From: Flaccisagitta enflata
Lineage: Eukaryota; Chaetognatha; Sagittoidea; Aphragmophora
Length of the DNA stretch: 64,000 bases
Direction: 5' to 3'
Assembly (NCBI GenBank): GCA_965153355.1
Contig: OZ231127.1
Location: 37,820,001 to 37,884,000 of the forward strand
Position numbers and translations under genes: made by a program. Shown piece after piece: positions 33,414 to 43,313 of the stretch (position 1 is its first letter; the number at the start of each line of letters is the position of its first letter). The notes under the pieces are model-generated. The model saw nothing but the letters and a program-made list of their open reading frames with translations. It was not told the origin of the DNA and did not search any database.

Positions 33414-36400
33414 TTACGGTTAAACTTGTTGGTCATGGTCTTTTCTCCCTTCTGTGGGCAGAATTTAGCAATGTGGCCAATTTTGGAACATCGAAAACAT
33501 TTTCGGGTCTCAGGTCCATTTGGTGGTCGATTTTCTTTGTTTTCAATATTGTGAATGGTCGACTCTGATGGTTGGTTTCTCTTTTTAGTGAATCTTTTCT
33601 CACTGGTCAGTCTGTTGGCAGGCACTTTGCCGGTGAAGCGTTCTCTACGCATGTCTTTAGCTCTGACTGGCTGGATGACATGTGTGGTGTTGCGGCCACG
33701 GAGGAGCTCGGCCTCCTTGATCGTCGCGTACTGCATGGCATCTTTGTAAGTGCGTGGCATTACGCATCTTACAAAGGAGCCAATGGGTTCTCTCAATCCT
33801 GCGAGGAACCGTTCCAGTACGCGAGCGGTCAATTGTTCGGTCGACAAGGTCTTGCCATAGGCATTCCGCCCGAGCGTGAAGAGTTTGTTTCCAAACTCCT
33901 CACAGGACTCGGCGGGGTACTGATTTCTTCTCGCAAATTTGGCCGAGTTGATGGTTTCATTTTCAAAATGGCTTACTTCTGAAAAGCCGGTAAGAAGCTG
34001 CTCAATGGTCTTGGAGTTTGTGGTGTCACCTTCCACTTGGATCATGAAGGATGACAACCACGGTTCTTTGAGTGACAGAATCACTTGGCCAATGGCTGAG
34101 TCCCTAGATAGATTTGGGTAGGCCTTGAGGAGTAGTATGATGGCCTCCGTCCACGTCTTCAGCGAGTAGACGGAGGGGTCAAATGGCATAAGCTTGGGAG
34201 GTGCCGTTGAGGTAGTGGTGGCTCTTGAAGCTTTTGAAGCTTTGATTGCCTCAAGAATTTCCTCTTTATTGGCTGTGGCCGAGGCCGAGGACGAGGACGA
34301 GTTTGCAGCGGGTTCTGCCTCATTAACTACCCCTACAATCTCCATTTCTCTGGATTCCTGTAGTTCTTTTCTTAAGGACTGTACTTCTTCATTTAACGCC
34401 GCTATCGTTCTTTCGAGCTCACTTACTTGGCTTGAGGCCCCAATGGCGACGGGCTCCTCTTCCTCCACTGCGTGGACGGTTTGATTGTCTGTGGGAGGAA
34501 AATCATCAATTTGACCGTTGGCTTGTATCTCGAATTCCTCTATCTCAAAGTGAGCATCCTGATCTTCCTCTGGGGAAAACACTGGTTGAATGACGATTGG
34601 ACTCTGACGGATTTTGATAATCGGACTTCGTTCAATGATCGGACGGAATCTTCTCCAAGAGCTGGCATAACTGCCTAAGCCCGCTCTTGGCATTTGACAG
34701 TGGATTTTGTTGGCAAGGGCAATCTTGCCCTTTGGTGATTGCCAGCTGGTTTCCACAGTGATCATGGTCGAGGTTTTCTCTGGAGTTCTCCAAGCATAGA
34801 ACCCATCTGGTTGGTGTGTGATGGAGAGCATGACCTCAGTGTCTGGGGCCATCTTGGAATTTGGGTTCTTTCTACAGACTGCTTCCTGCCTGAAACCCCC
34901 AACCTCTCCAGCACAGATGCCTTCTATGACGCCCTCAGAATTCAATGTCAACCTCACTCTCCTTGCTTCCTCATAGGGGATAACACCAGTTATAAAGTTT
35001 GGAGAACTTGTGATTTGGTGCGCTACCTCAGAGAGTGATCTGAAATCATAGACCCGCTTCAACCCCGATGAGTCCCAGGTAGAGTTCCTGTTTATCTTTA
35101 CTACCTTACTGTCTGTGAAGTGGTGGTGACTGTCGCAGTCTGGGTTGTGGCAATGGAATCTGATGGTGCAATTGCTTGATGCTTTGATTTGTGTGCCTTG
35201 TGATCCCTTAATCTCAGTTTGACCGTTTCGACAATAGAACATATCGTTCCTCAGTGGATGTGATACGTGGAAGTGGCGACAGACCATCGGATGGACAGTG
35301 ATTACGTAACCCTCATGCTGCGAAGTGTATTTCGCAGTGAGGATTTCTATGTCTATCACAGTGTTCTTCCTACAGAGACATGAGGTTTCAAAAGACGAAT
35401 GGACTGCGGATGCATCAACTTTGAGCGAGCTTACATCAGGGAAGAATTTATGGCTATTGATCGATTGGATTTTCCCGCCCTTTTGCAAAGTGAAAGTCAA
35501 GACACGCTCGTCAAACAGATTTGTTACCTTTTCGTACAAATTTGTCTCTTTTGGCTTGACGACGTCATGAGGGAATCTTCCCGTCTCATCCACCCCTTCC
35601 ATTTCCTCAACTCCTCTGGTTGACATTGGCGGATGGCTTGCCTGCTCCGCTGGCTTTGCCTCTGCTTCATTGGAAGAAGCAGTCGCTTGATCCATGGGCT
35701 CACTCCTTCGGTTTGATCGCCCAACAATTTCAAATCGGTTGTCAATTTCCGATTTGAAACGTGGATCTTTCGAGAGGATTGGAGCAGACCTTCGTTGCGG
35801 GGATGACGTAGAATCTGGCTCTGCAAGTGGGAGTTCTGAGATTGGATCCACCGGGCCCATGGGAATTGTTGATGACAAATCTGGTTGAATCTCAACTGGC
35901 GAGGATGAACTTGCTTCATCAATCGTCGCAGTAGGGGCCGTTGAGTTGACGTCGGCCATTGAAGATGATTCGTCATTGGCCGGCGTCGCGGTCGAGACCT
36001 CCCCAGTCAGTCCTTCTACTGCCCTTAGGATTTCCTGAGTCGTCTCAGGGGTCAATCCCAAGAGTGGCGATTCCACGATGACAAGCGGTGAGTCCTCTTC
36101 TTCGTCATTCGTTGCCCCCGTGGCTCCTGTGTCATTCCCTTCCATGAGTTGGCAATCAGTCTGTGCCCCGACTATACTATGCTTAGGCGCGTAGGTCTTC
36201 AACTCGTCGTCCATTGTTTTTAGATCCTCTCCTTCTTCTTTCCTTTTAATCAACCCTACGAAGGGCAGGATGTGAGTGCGAATGAAGGATCTAAGCCGCG
36301 TTTCGCTTTCAATAGGACCTCCAGCTCTGATGTCTTTAAACACTTTTCTTACAACTTGTCCAACATATTCCACCGCGTCTTCCACCAGGTGGACATTGAC

Positions 36401-39400
36401 AGGACTTTTGTGGTCATAGTTGACCTTCCATGGGACTGTGCAATCTTCACAATTTGGGCAGTCCTTGGCGTCATCAAAGCCAAAATCCGGCCCCACCTTC
36501 GCTTTATCAGCCAGAGCGAATTCGACAAACGGTTGGAGTTGGTCGTGTTTGAGACCAAAATCCACTGCTGAAAATTCAGTATCGCGGACAGGAATCCTGA
36601 CGACACAGTGATTTGATTCAGGGGCGACTTCGTCGTTGCCCATGACCAGATAACACGCGGTTATGATTTCGTCCAACTGGTCCGTGCCTTGTTCGAGGGA
36701 ACTTGCGTCATGCGACTTTCCTTCTTCGACGTCATTCGTCAAGTCTTCACCATTTTTAGACTTCGAGGAATCGTCTTCTTTGGATTCTTCGATGATGTTT
36801 CCCCCCGCGTCGGCATCTGGCTCATCCCGCTTTTCTTCAAAATCTTTGGAACAAACTTTCTTCTTTCTCCTCTTCTTTTCTTCGTCTTCCGAATCAGTTT
36901 CTTCATCGCTTTCGTAGATAGAATTTGATGCGGTAGTGATGAGTGATCCCATTGAGCGATAGGATTCATCATCCGACTCATCACTCGCTGCCGCTGGCGA
37001 ATAGATTGGGGAAGGTGGTGCCTCGTCGCCGGGGTTTTCATTTGCCCCGACGTCATCTACCCCAGCGTCAGAGCCATCATTTTCGGCGTCAGAATTGTCG
37101 TTAGCTCCAGCGTCACTATCATCATCCGCACCAACATCGGAGACGGTGTCAGAGGCGTAGTCGGTGACATGATTGTCCGAGTCATCTTCAGAAGTTGGCA
37201 CGTAGCGGACCGTAGAAGCTTCTCCGTCGCTGATTTGGTCCGCCTCCTCCGGCCTCCAAACGTTGGGTTTGAGATTAAACAAGAAATTAGCGAGGGCACT
37301 TTTAACTTCCTCCTCCGCCATGTTGTCACCTTCTCGCAAGAATGTAGACATGACGGACGACAGACTCAAGGAGGCAGCAGTGATTGTTCTTCTATCAATG
37401 TTCATTTTCAGCTCTGCAGCCAACAGGAAGAGAATCCTGTCGGTCAGACTGCTGATATCCCTACAACTTTCACTTTCCATCCTGAGAATTTTCTCCAAAC
37501 GATGCATCGTCTGAGCCATTCTTGCTCCGGAGCACTGGGGCCGATATTTCTTTCCCAATTTCGCCGTGAGATCTTCCAAGCTGATATTAGAGCTTGGATC
37601 GATTTTGAGATGTTCCACGGCCTTTTGTTTGGTTTCAATGAAACGCGACATCCCGGTCTCGATCCATCCGACCAAGTCGGACAACATCAGAGCTTCAGCT
37701 TCCGATTCGTTCTCACGCCGCGGAAAGGCTTCGTGTTTGGCCCAATACGGCTCCGTTATTCCAGGCAATTCCTCAAGCAGTTCAATTTGCTTGTGTTCTA
37801 TTGCGATTTCATGTGCTCTTTTCACTCCCAAGAAAAGTTCGATACAACCATTGTGACCATTCTCGACTCCTTGCTCTGCGTAGTCGTGGAGCATCCACCT
37901 GTAGAAATCACGAGAATCTTCTGGGGACAACTCCATTGTTTGGGTGATGTCCTTGAATTGGAAGACCTCGTAGCGCGGCTTCCAGCTGAGCAGTGGCCTT
38001 CCGGCGCGCTCAGGAAGTTTGGGCAGCAATTTCTCAAGCCTTCCAACATTTTCTTCTCTGATGTGATCCATCTCGTAGTCCACATTTCGGAGGGTGTGGA
38101 GGACTTTTCGAAATACCGTATGGTTGAATCCATGTTCAAACCTTGGGACGAACAAATCTGCAATGGGAACTCTGTTTGGAAGACAGTCTTCGGGTCCATT
38201 TTTATACAACAGGCCAATGTATCTTTGGCCATCCCTAATGAGAGTCACAACCTCCATCGGGAGTAATGGGTTCTTCAGGATCCCATCTCCGCCATTGTTC
38301 CAATCTAGTACAAAGTGAACCTCACAGATGTTGTTGTAGGGATTGTTGTGGTTCAGGGGGCCCAACACCAGATTCAAAACACCATCTTCAGTGTTCGATT
38401 CATATCGGGCCCTCGCCTTCATGTTAGCCGTGACAAACGTCTCCTCTTCAGTCGATGGTTCGACGGCCGCGATCATGGGGTCAGCTGGAATTTCCTTCGC
38501 CGACCCGCCCAGGGTGGTATAAGCTCGAGCATCATCAAAGATAGGCCCGTTACCCCTTCCATGTGGAGTCGGCGGCAAGGGAAGGTATTTCATCGCGGTG
38601 GACAAAAGCCAACGAAATTCGCCAGGAGTTACCCACAAGTAACCCCCTTGATTGTTAGAGGGGACTTCCGCAACGTGCAGAATCGATTGCTCGTCTCCCT
38701 TCGGGGGAGACAGGCACTTGAGGCGGAAAACATTCGTCAGAACCAGCTCAATGACGCACTTGGCGAGCATGATTGTTTTATCACGGGCGTCCAACGTGAA
38801 CTTTTGGATGGACTTTTCGATGCCAGCTCGGGCCCAGAGTTCGTCGCTACTTTTGTTTCCATACTTTTCTCGCAGTTCAGCCATTCTCAGATGATGTACG
38901 GTTGCGTACACGGCGCTGGGGTGTCCAGCGAGGACATCGGACATCGCGCCTTCATCATCCGAGGCTGAGTAACGTTGATCCTCACTTCCATCAAGGTCCA
39001 ACGATCTTGGTGGCTTGGCGGGCGTCGCAGGAGTCTTGTCTTCCAATGTCGCCTTTTCTATGATGACTGGCGAACATAGGGTTGCACCTTCCGCAGGTTC
39101 GTCTGGCGTAGAGATGGTTTCATCGATGACGACACGAAGGGGTTTTATTCCCTCGGTAGGCTGCTTCTTGTCAGCAACCTTCGTCCCAGCCGACGATTCC
39201 ATGAGCGTCGTTTCCGCTGACGTCGTGGCCCCTTCTCCGGGATTGGACGAGTGACCTTCGGATGAGAACGTAGCATCTGCGGTCTTCTCGGGAGAAGATG
39301 ACGGCGTTGCGGCGGTTTTCTTCAGTAATTCTTTGATGTGACGCGCAGCCTCGGCAAGCGTTGGCGAAGACAGCGTAGAAAGTTCGATGGTTGACGTTGC

Positions 39401-40555
39401 GTCCATGATGAAAGACAGCGCGGCAGCGTCGGACAGCGGCGAGTTTGGCTCTTCGCTTTCCATGGTCTCATCGAAGGACGTTGCAGCAGCGTTGGGCTCC
39501 AACATGTTTGGCGTTTCGTCCACCATCGCCGCGACGGAAGATGACGTGGCTACGTTTGATGTGAGCGTGTCTGGCGCCCCGCATTTTGCTGCCTTGATGA
39601 AAGACGGCGTGGCAGCATCAGACGCCAACTCCTTCGGCGTCCCGCCAGCCATCGCCTGATCAAGAGACGGCGCGGCGGCATCGGGCACCAGCTTGTCTGG
39701 CGCCTCGCCAGCTATCGCCTTGACGAGTGACGGCGCGGCGGCATCGGACACCATCTTGTTTGGCGTCTTGCCAGCCATCGCTTCGATGAGAGACGGCGCG
39801 GCGGCGTCGGACACCAGCTTGTTTGGCGTCTCGCCAGCCTTCGCCTGATTGAGAGACGGCGCGGCGGCATCGGACACCAGCTCAATTGGCGTCTCGCCAG
39901 CCTTCGCCTGATTGAGAGACGGCGCGGCGGCATCGGACACCAGCTCAATTGGCGTCTCGCCAGCCATTGCCTCGACGAGAGACGGCGCGGCGGCATTGGA
40001 CACCAACTCATTCGGCGTCTTGCCAGCCATCGCCTCGACGATGGACGGCGCGGCGGCATCGGACACCATCTTTTTTGGCGTCTTGCCAGCCATCGCCTCG
40101 ACGAGAGACGGCGCGGCGGCATTGGACACCAACTCATTCGGCGTCTTGCCAGCCATCGCCCCGACGGAAGATGAAGGCGTATCAACAATGGTCACCACGG
40201 CTTCCTCTAATTCGCCGACAACGGCCTCAGCGTTGTTCACCTCCCTCCTTTCCATCTCCTCTCCCACAGAGGAATCGAAAATGGCCAGGACTGGCAGAGG
40301 CGCCACTTTGGCGACCTTCTTTATTGGCTTGAAATTCAAGCCCTTACTTGTAAATCCTTCGGCGGTCTCACTTGGAGGAGACAGCGGAGCTTTAAATTCC
40401 AGCTCTTCTTTTCTCTTCCTTACTTCATTAGTAGGAATCGGCGTTGGTGGTCTTTCTACAACTACGTTGCTCTTACCGCCTGAATTGGAGGTTGATTCGG
40501 ATGCCCAACATTCTTGGAGCAAGTCACCCGGGTCACCAGTTGATTGACGTTCCAT
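33377..40555 (-). CDS. gag: Giant Gag protein with about 1900-residue N-terminal extension
   Basis: 2392 codons from ATG 40555 to TAA 33377, uninterrupted. Residues about 130-390: 21-residue repeats (see the 63-bp repeat entry). About 540-1120: a non-repetitive, probably folded region with no recognised family (DELWARAGIEKSIQKF, VTPGEFRWLLSTAMKYLPLP). About 1120-1240: an Asp/Glu/Ser-rich acidic tract. About 1725-1960: a Cys/His-rich region (CLCRKN, CRHFHVSH, CHNPDCDSHHHF), plausibly metal-binding or disulphide-linked. About 2070-2100: a short Glu-rich coiled coil. About 2130-2285: the part that looks like a Ty3/gypsy capsid (LKTWTEAIILLLKAYP, PAESCEEFGNKLFTLGR). About 2349-2363: a CCHC zinc knuckle, CFRCSKIGHIAKFC. 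Ordinary gypsy Gag is 300-500 residues. The extension may be a fused accessory protein, or be cleaved from Gag by the protease. Confidence 0.9.
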   Translation of the reverse strand: MERQSTGDPGDLLQECWASESTSNSGGKSNVVVERPPTPIPTNEVRKRKEELEFKAPLSPPSETAEGFTSKGLNFKPIKKVAKVAPLPVLAIFDSSVGEEMERREVNNAEAVVGELEEAVVTIVDTPSSSVGAMAGKTPNELVSNAAAPSLVEAMAGKTPKKMVSDAAAPSIVEAMAGKTPNELVSNAAAPSLVEAMAGETPIELVSDAAAPSLNQAKAGETPIELVSDAAAPSLNQAKAGETPNKLVSDAAAPSLIEAMAGKTPNKMVSDAAAPSLVKAIAGEAPDKLVPDAAAPSLDQAMAGGTPKELASDAATPSFIKAAKCGAPDTLTSNVATSSSVAAMVDETPNMLEPNAAATSFDETMESEEPNSPLSDAAALSFIMDATSTIELSTLSSPTLAEAARHIKELLKKTAATPSSSPEKTADATFSSEGHSSNPGEGATTSAETTLMESSAGTKVADKKQPTEGIKPLRVVIDETISTPDEPAEGATLCSPVIIEKATLEDKTPATPAKPPRSLDLDGSEDQRYSASDDEGAMSDVLAGHPSAVYATVHHLRMAELREKYGNKSSDELWARAGIEKSIQKFTLDARDKTIMLAKCVIELVLTNVFRLKCLSPPKGDEQSILHVAEVPSNNQGGYLWVTPGEFRWLLSTAMKYLPLPPTPHGRGNGPIFDDARAYTTLGGSAKEIPADPMIAAVEPSTEEETFVTANMKARARYESNTEDGVLNLVLGPLNHNNPYNNICEVHFVLDWNNGGDGILKNPLLPMEVVTLIRDGQRYIGLLYKNGPEDCLPNRVPIADLFVPRFEHGFNHTVFRKVLHTLRNVDYEMDHIREENVGRLEKLLPKLPERAGRPLLSWKPRYEVFQFKDITQTMELSPEDSRDFYRWMLHDYAEQGVENGHNGCIELFLGVKRAHEIAIEHKQIELLEELPGITEPYWAKHEAFPRRENESEAEALMLSDLVGWIETGMSRFIETKQKAVEHLKIDPSSNISLEDLTAKLGKKYRPQCSGARMAQTMHRLEKILRMESESCRDISSLTDRILFLLAAELKMNIDRRTITAASLSLSSVMSTFLREGDNMAEEEVKSALANFLFNLKPNVWRPEEADQISDGEASTVRYVPTSEDDSDNHVTDYASDTVSDVGADDDSDAGANDNSDAENDGSDAGVDDVGANENPGDEAPPSPIYSPAAASDESDDESYRSMGSLITTASNSIYESDEETDSEDEEKKRRKKKVCSKDFEEKRDEPDADAGGNIIEESKEDDSSKSKNGEDLTNDVEEGKSHDASSLEQGTDQLDEIITACYLVMGNDEVAPESNHCVVRIPVRDTEFSAVDFGLKHDQLQPFVEFALADKAKVGPDFGFDDAKDCPNCEDCTVPWKVNYDHKSPVNVHLVEDAVEYVGQVVRKVFKDIRAGGPIESETRLRSFIRTHILPFVGLIKRKEEGEDLKTMDDELKTYAPKHSIVGAQTDCQLMEGNDTGATGATNDEEEDSPLVIVESPLLGLTPETTQEILRAVEGLTGEVSTATPANDESSSMADVNSTAPTATIDEASSSSPVEIQPDLSSTIPMGPVDPISELPLAEPDSTSSPQRRSAPILSKDPRFKSEIDNRFEIVGRSNRRSEPMDQATASSNEAEAKPAEQASHPPMSTRGVEEMEGVDETGRFPHDVVKPKETNLYEKVTNLFDERVLTFTLQKGGKIQSINSHKFFPDVSSLKVDASAVHSSFETSCLCRKNTVIDIEILTAKYTSQHEGYVITVHPMVCRHFHVSHPLRNDMFYCRNGQTEIKGSQGTQIKASSNCTIRFHCHNPDCDSHHHFTDSKVVKINRNSTWDSSGLKRVYDFRSLSEVAHQITSSPNFITGVIPYEEARRVRLTLNSEGVIEGICAGEVGGFRQEAVCRKNPNSKMAPDTEVMLSITHQPDGFYAWRTPEKTSTMITVETSWQSPKGKIALANKIHCQMPRAGLGSYASSWRRFRPIIERSPIIKIRQSPIVIQPVFSPEEDQDAHFEIEEFEIQANGQIDDFPPTDNQTVHAVEEEEPVAIGASSQVSELERTIAALNEEVQSLRKELQESREMEIVGVVNEAEPAANSSSSSASATANKEEILEAIKASKASRATTTSTAPPKLMPFDPSVYSLKTWTEAIILLLKAYPNLSRDSAIGQVILSLKEPWLSSFMIQVEGDTTNSKTIEQLLTGFSEVSHFENETINSAKFARRNQYPAESCEEFGNKLFTLGRNAYGKTLSTEQLTARVLERFLAGLREPIGSFVRCVMPRTYKDAMQYATIKEAELLRGRNTTHVIQPVRAKDMRRERFTGKVPANRLTSEKRFTKKRNQPSESTIHNIENKENRPPNGPETRKCFRCSKIGHIAKFCPQKGEKTMTNKFNRNLNLHTGSHSKK
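39575..40165 (-). repeat. 63-bp coding minisatellite in gag
   Basis: About nine near-identical 63-bp units, with several decayed ones towards the lower coordinates. Each encodes 21 residues of the form AMAGKTPNELVSDAAAPSLV plus one. The unit length is a multiple of three, so copy-number change keeps the gag frame. GC content is markedly higher than in the rest of the element. Confidence 0.95.
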
Positions 40556-41110
40556 GATGACCTATTGATGGGTAGTAAGAAGGATTTCTTTTAAAGCTTT
40601 TTACGCTTTTATGAATCCTTTCCACTAAACCAAACGCATTCTTGATCATAATGCTCTTCTTTTTCTACTTTTTTTTTTTTTTGATTAGTAATATGAAATT
40701 CTTATTTCGCAAATAAAACCCACATTCATACTAATTACCGATAGCGACACAATCTATGTGATATCTTCTGTGAGATTAATGATCAAGATTTGCATCCTCA
40801 ACATCTTATTCATTACGCGTCATGTTTATCAAATCTAGAATTGAGGGATTCTTTCCTTTCAGTTACCCACATCAAGATTTACACAAGGCAAAGATTTGAG
40901 TTGCTCTTTTCTTTCCCACACAATTCTACTTTTTACGCGTGATATCAGACTTACATACCAGACAGTCATTTATAAAGTCCAGAATTTCCCTTTTTGTATG
41001 ACGGTCAGTTTGTCTGGTCGGTCATTTAGATGATCATTCAACCGCTTCTCACGCTCACGCCATGTTCATCTATCTTCATTAGTTTCAATCGTGTTTGGGT
41101 ATTCCCCCCC
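40556..41110 (-). other. Leader between small ORF and gag
   Basis: AT-rich, no open frame of note. Part of the roughly 2.7-kb untranslated leader of the retrotransposon. Confidence 0.5.
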
Positions 41111-41116
41111 CATAGC

Positions 41117-41350
41117 TTAGTCCAAAACTATGACCTGCATAAACTTAGTAAGACGCTGGTGTCTTCTATTGATTTCTAGATGGCGTTCGACCTCTCTGCT
41201 AATCAATTCTTTGTGCAGTCTGATCCCATCCATCTTAATTTGCCGAATCACCTGGTTTTCGACTTCTCGGCGGTCCATGTTCAAAAAGACACCGGCCGTA
41301 TCTTTGATCTTGGCCGCGTTTTGGACGCTGGAACCTCCTTGTTGGTCCAT
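41117..41350 (-). CDS. Small helical reading frame in the retrotransposon leader
   Basis: 77 codons from ATG 41350, upstream of gag and in the same direction. Just before the ATG the minus strand reads TTTTACTCATGCATGCAG, a possible splice acceptor. Near the end TTTATGCAG/GTCATAG could be a donor, so this may be an exon joined to gag or to a subgenomic message. The product is predicted to be mostly helical and charged (NMDRREVENQVIRQIKMDG, ISREVERHLEINRRHQRL). The frame also extends upstream without ATG, through a hydrophobic stretch resembling a signal peptide (LTLFSLVLLMHAE). No family is recognised. Confidence 0.4.
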   Translation of the reverse strand: MDQQGGSSVQNAAKIKDTAGVFLNMDRREVENQVIRQIKMDGIRLHKELISREVERHLEINRRHQRLTKFMQVIVLD

Positions 41351-41401
41351 GTTTTCTGCATGCATGAGTAAAACGAGGGAAAACAATGTCAAAACAGTCA
41401 A

Positions 41402-43290
41402 ATGTCAACACTTAGCCGTTTCACATTTTCCCTTTTCCGTCACCGCACAGCCTTTAACATACTCTGCTTTCCCTGCCCAGGCGCCAGGGTAGGTACTGAT
41501 TTTTGTCAAGGCGGGCAAATTTCATTTATAGTCTTATCCATATTTCTTTATCAGGTTATCCATACCGCACAACCCTTTCATAGTTCTAACCTTTCCCGGG
41601 TTTTAGGTGAAAACTCAATAAGGGTAGAAATAATTCTAACATCACTGTATAAGGCCATTCTTAAGTAACTTTGCGATGGGCCAACTGGCGGGGCCGCTGA
41701 CGGACCGACAGACTGACAGATTGCTCATTGAACAGACTGATGGACTGACAGGCCATCTAGTGGACTGACAGACCAACTGACATGTCGTTTGGCTTACTGA
41801 CAGACTGACGAGCCAATCTACAGACCGACCGACAGACCAACAGGCCGATCATAAGAGACTCAAGATTTGCGTATCAGTGGCTAAAAGTCACGTCTACTTC
41901 AGATTCATTCCTTCTGGTTCTGTGTTCGCATCGTTTTATTTACAACAGCATGAACACATCCTGCATCATGCTTTATCAAGGAAAGTTATCATTTTTGAAA
42001 TTTAACATGATAACCATTCAAATCTACTTGTGAGTATACCAATCTTAAAATTAGTTTAAACCTTAATTTTCCTCTTTTCTCTTGTTGTTAGGAACTGACA
42101 ATGTTCACACTAAAATCGTAGAAACATTTATTCAATCATTAAGGAATAGAAGTGTGAACTTAGTTGGTATACACACAGTTTGATTTGAACAAGTCTGGTG
42201 AGTCTACTGAAATTGACACCTTTTTCAAAACTCAGCGTGAACACTTCCAACCCAGATCAGAATCGGTCTTTGCCTGACGTGAAGCGAATTTTCAAATATC
42301 TCTCAAGATCCTATCCTTGACTTCAAGTGATCGGAACAAAATAATTCAAGTTTCCTTGAAGTCTAGGATTGATCATAAACATTAAACAAGTCAAGACAAG
42401 TCATAATGATGCGTGCTATTATATGCAATGTAGCTTCTTTTCTCACTTTCCCAAGAAAACAGTTAGGTCGAGGTTCAACAAGAAATTTCAGCAAGATAAA
42501 ATCTAGAAATTAGAAATCGTTTTCAACCGACCAACTGGCTTCCTTAGAGATGTGAGGACTCCCTCATTTCTACTTTATTACCGGCAGTAACGAGAGAAAG
42601 ATCGTCCGTTTATGAGCCGCGATGATTTGGTGTGATTGGCGTATTTACGACGCGTGCCTCTCTGAGGATCCAAGAAGGGAGGATCGGGTAGAAGACATGC
42701 GTAAGTCAAAAATGTCATTTCTAGACAAAGCTTCTGTACATGACAAAAGTCATCAGAACCTTTCTCTACTTTTCACGAGGATCAGAATGATATGCAACAT
42801 GACATACTTTTATCTTAAGTTAAGAGAAAATTCGTATATTTCTTTGCAATGCATTCACAGATTCTCGTGAAGAGTTTGATTAGGCTCAATCAAACTGTCA
42901 TATTTCATACGTCCCTTCGTGGGGTGACATGACATGACATAGGTTTGAATTATAAGACAAAGGTTTACATGACATGTCTGACACCTCCCGATAAAGAGTA
43001 TGAAATATTAATGTTGCTATGACATTTAAAAGAAACACAAAATCAATCGTTTGGCGCTCATATATCAAATAAATGAACCACAGGGCGATCAGCATCAATG
43101 ACAACATTTCGTGTAACCCACAGTTCTGCTCAGACAAGTCTTATATAAGACTAGTTGGCCATTCTAATACAAATTTGGACTCACCAAACCAGAGCATGAG
43201 TTATACTGTGTAAATCACTTGTTTGACAAAAGAGATAAAATACTTTAAAAACAAAATTTTAAAGGTATGGAATTTTAGATAAATAAATAT
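41402..43290 (-). other. Retrotransposon leader, no gene seen
   Basis: Contains an eroded hairpin/(GTCC)n element (about 41690-41885, GACAGACTGACAG units and a GTATCAGTGGCTAAAAG end). The rest is AT-rich with no credible coding frame. The packaging signal would be expected here but cannot be identified by eye. Confidence 0.5.
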
Positions 43291-43309
43291 CTCGGTGGTT
43301 ATGCCTCCA
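43291..43309 (-). promoter_or_regulatory. Primer-binding site candidate
   Basis: Four bases (AAAA) after the 5' LTR the minus strand reads TGGAGGCATAACCACCGAG. It begins with TGG, as needed to pair with the CCA end of a tRNA. The matching tRNA 3' end would be CTCGGTGGTTATGCCTCCA. I cannot assign the isoacceptor; the T before CCA would be an unusual discriminator base, found in some Cys and Gly tRNAs. Confidence 0.65.
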
Positions 43310-43313
43310 TTTT

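Noticed and set aside
34194-40547. Second set of long plus-strand frames opposite gag, up to 365 codons
   Set aside because: Shadows of gag. The AAASDTN-type repeats at 39.9-40.5 kb are the reverse reading of the 63-bp coding repeat.
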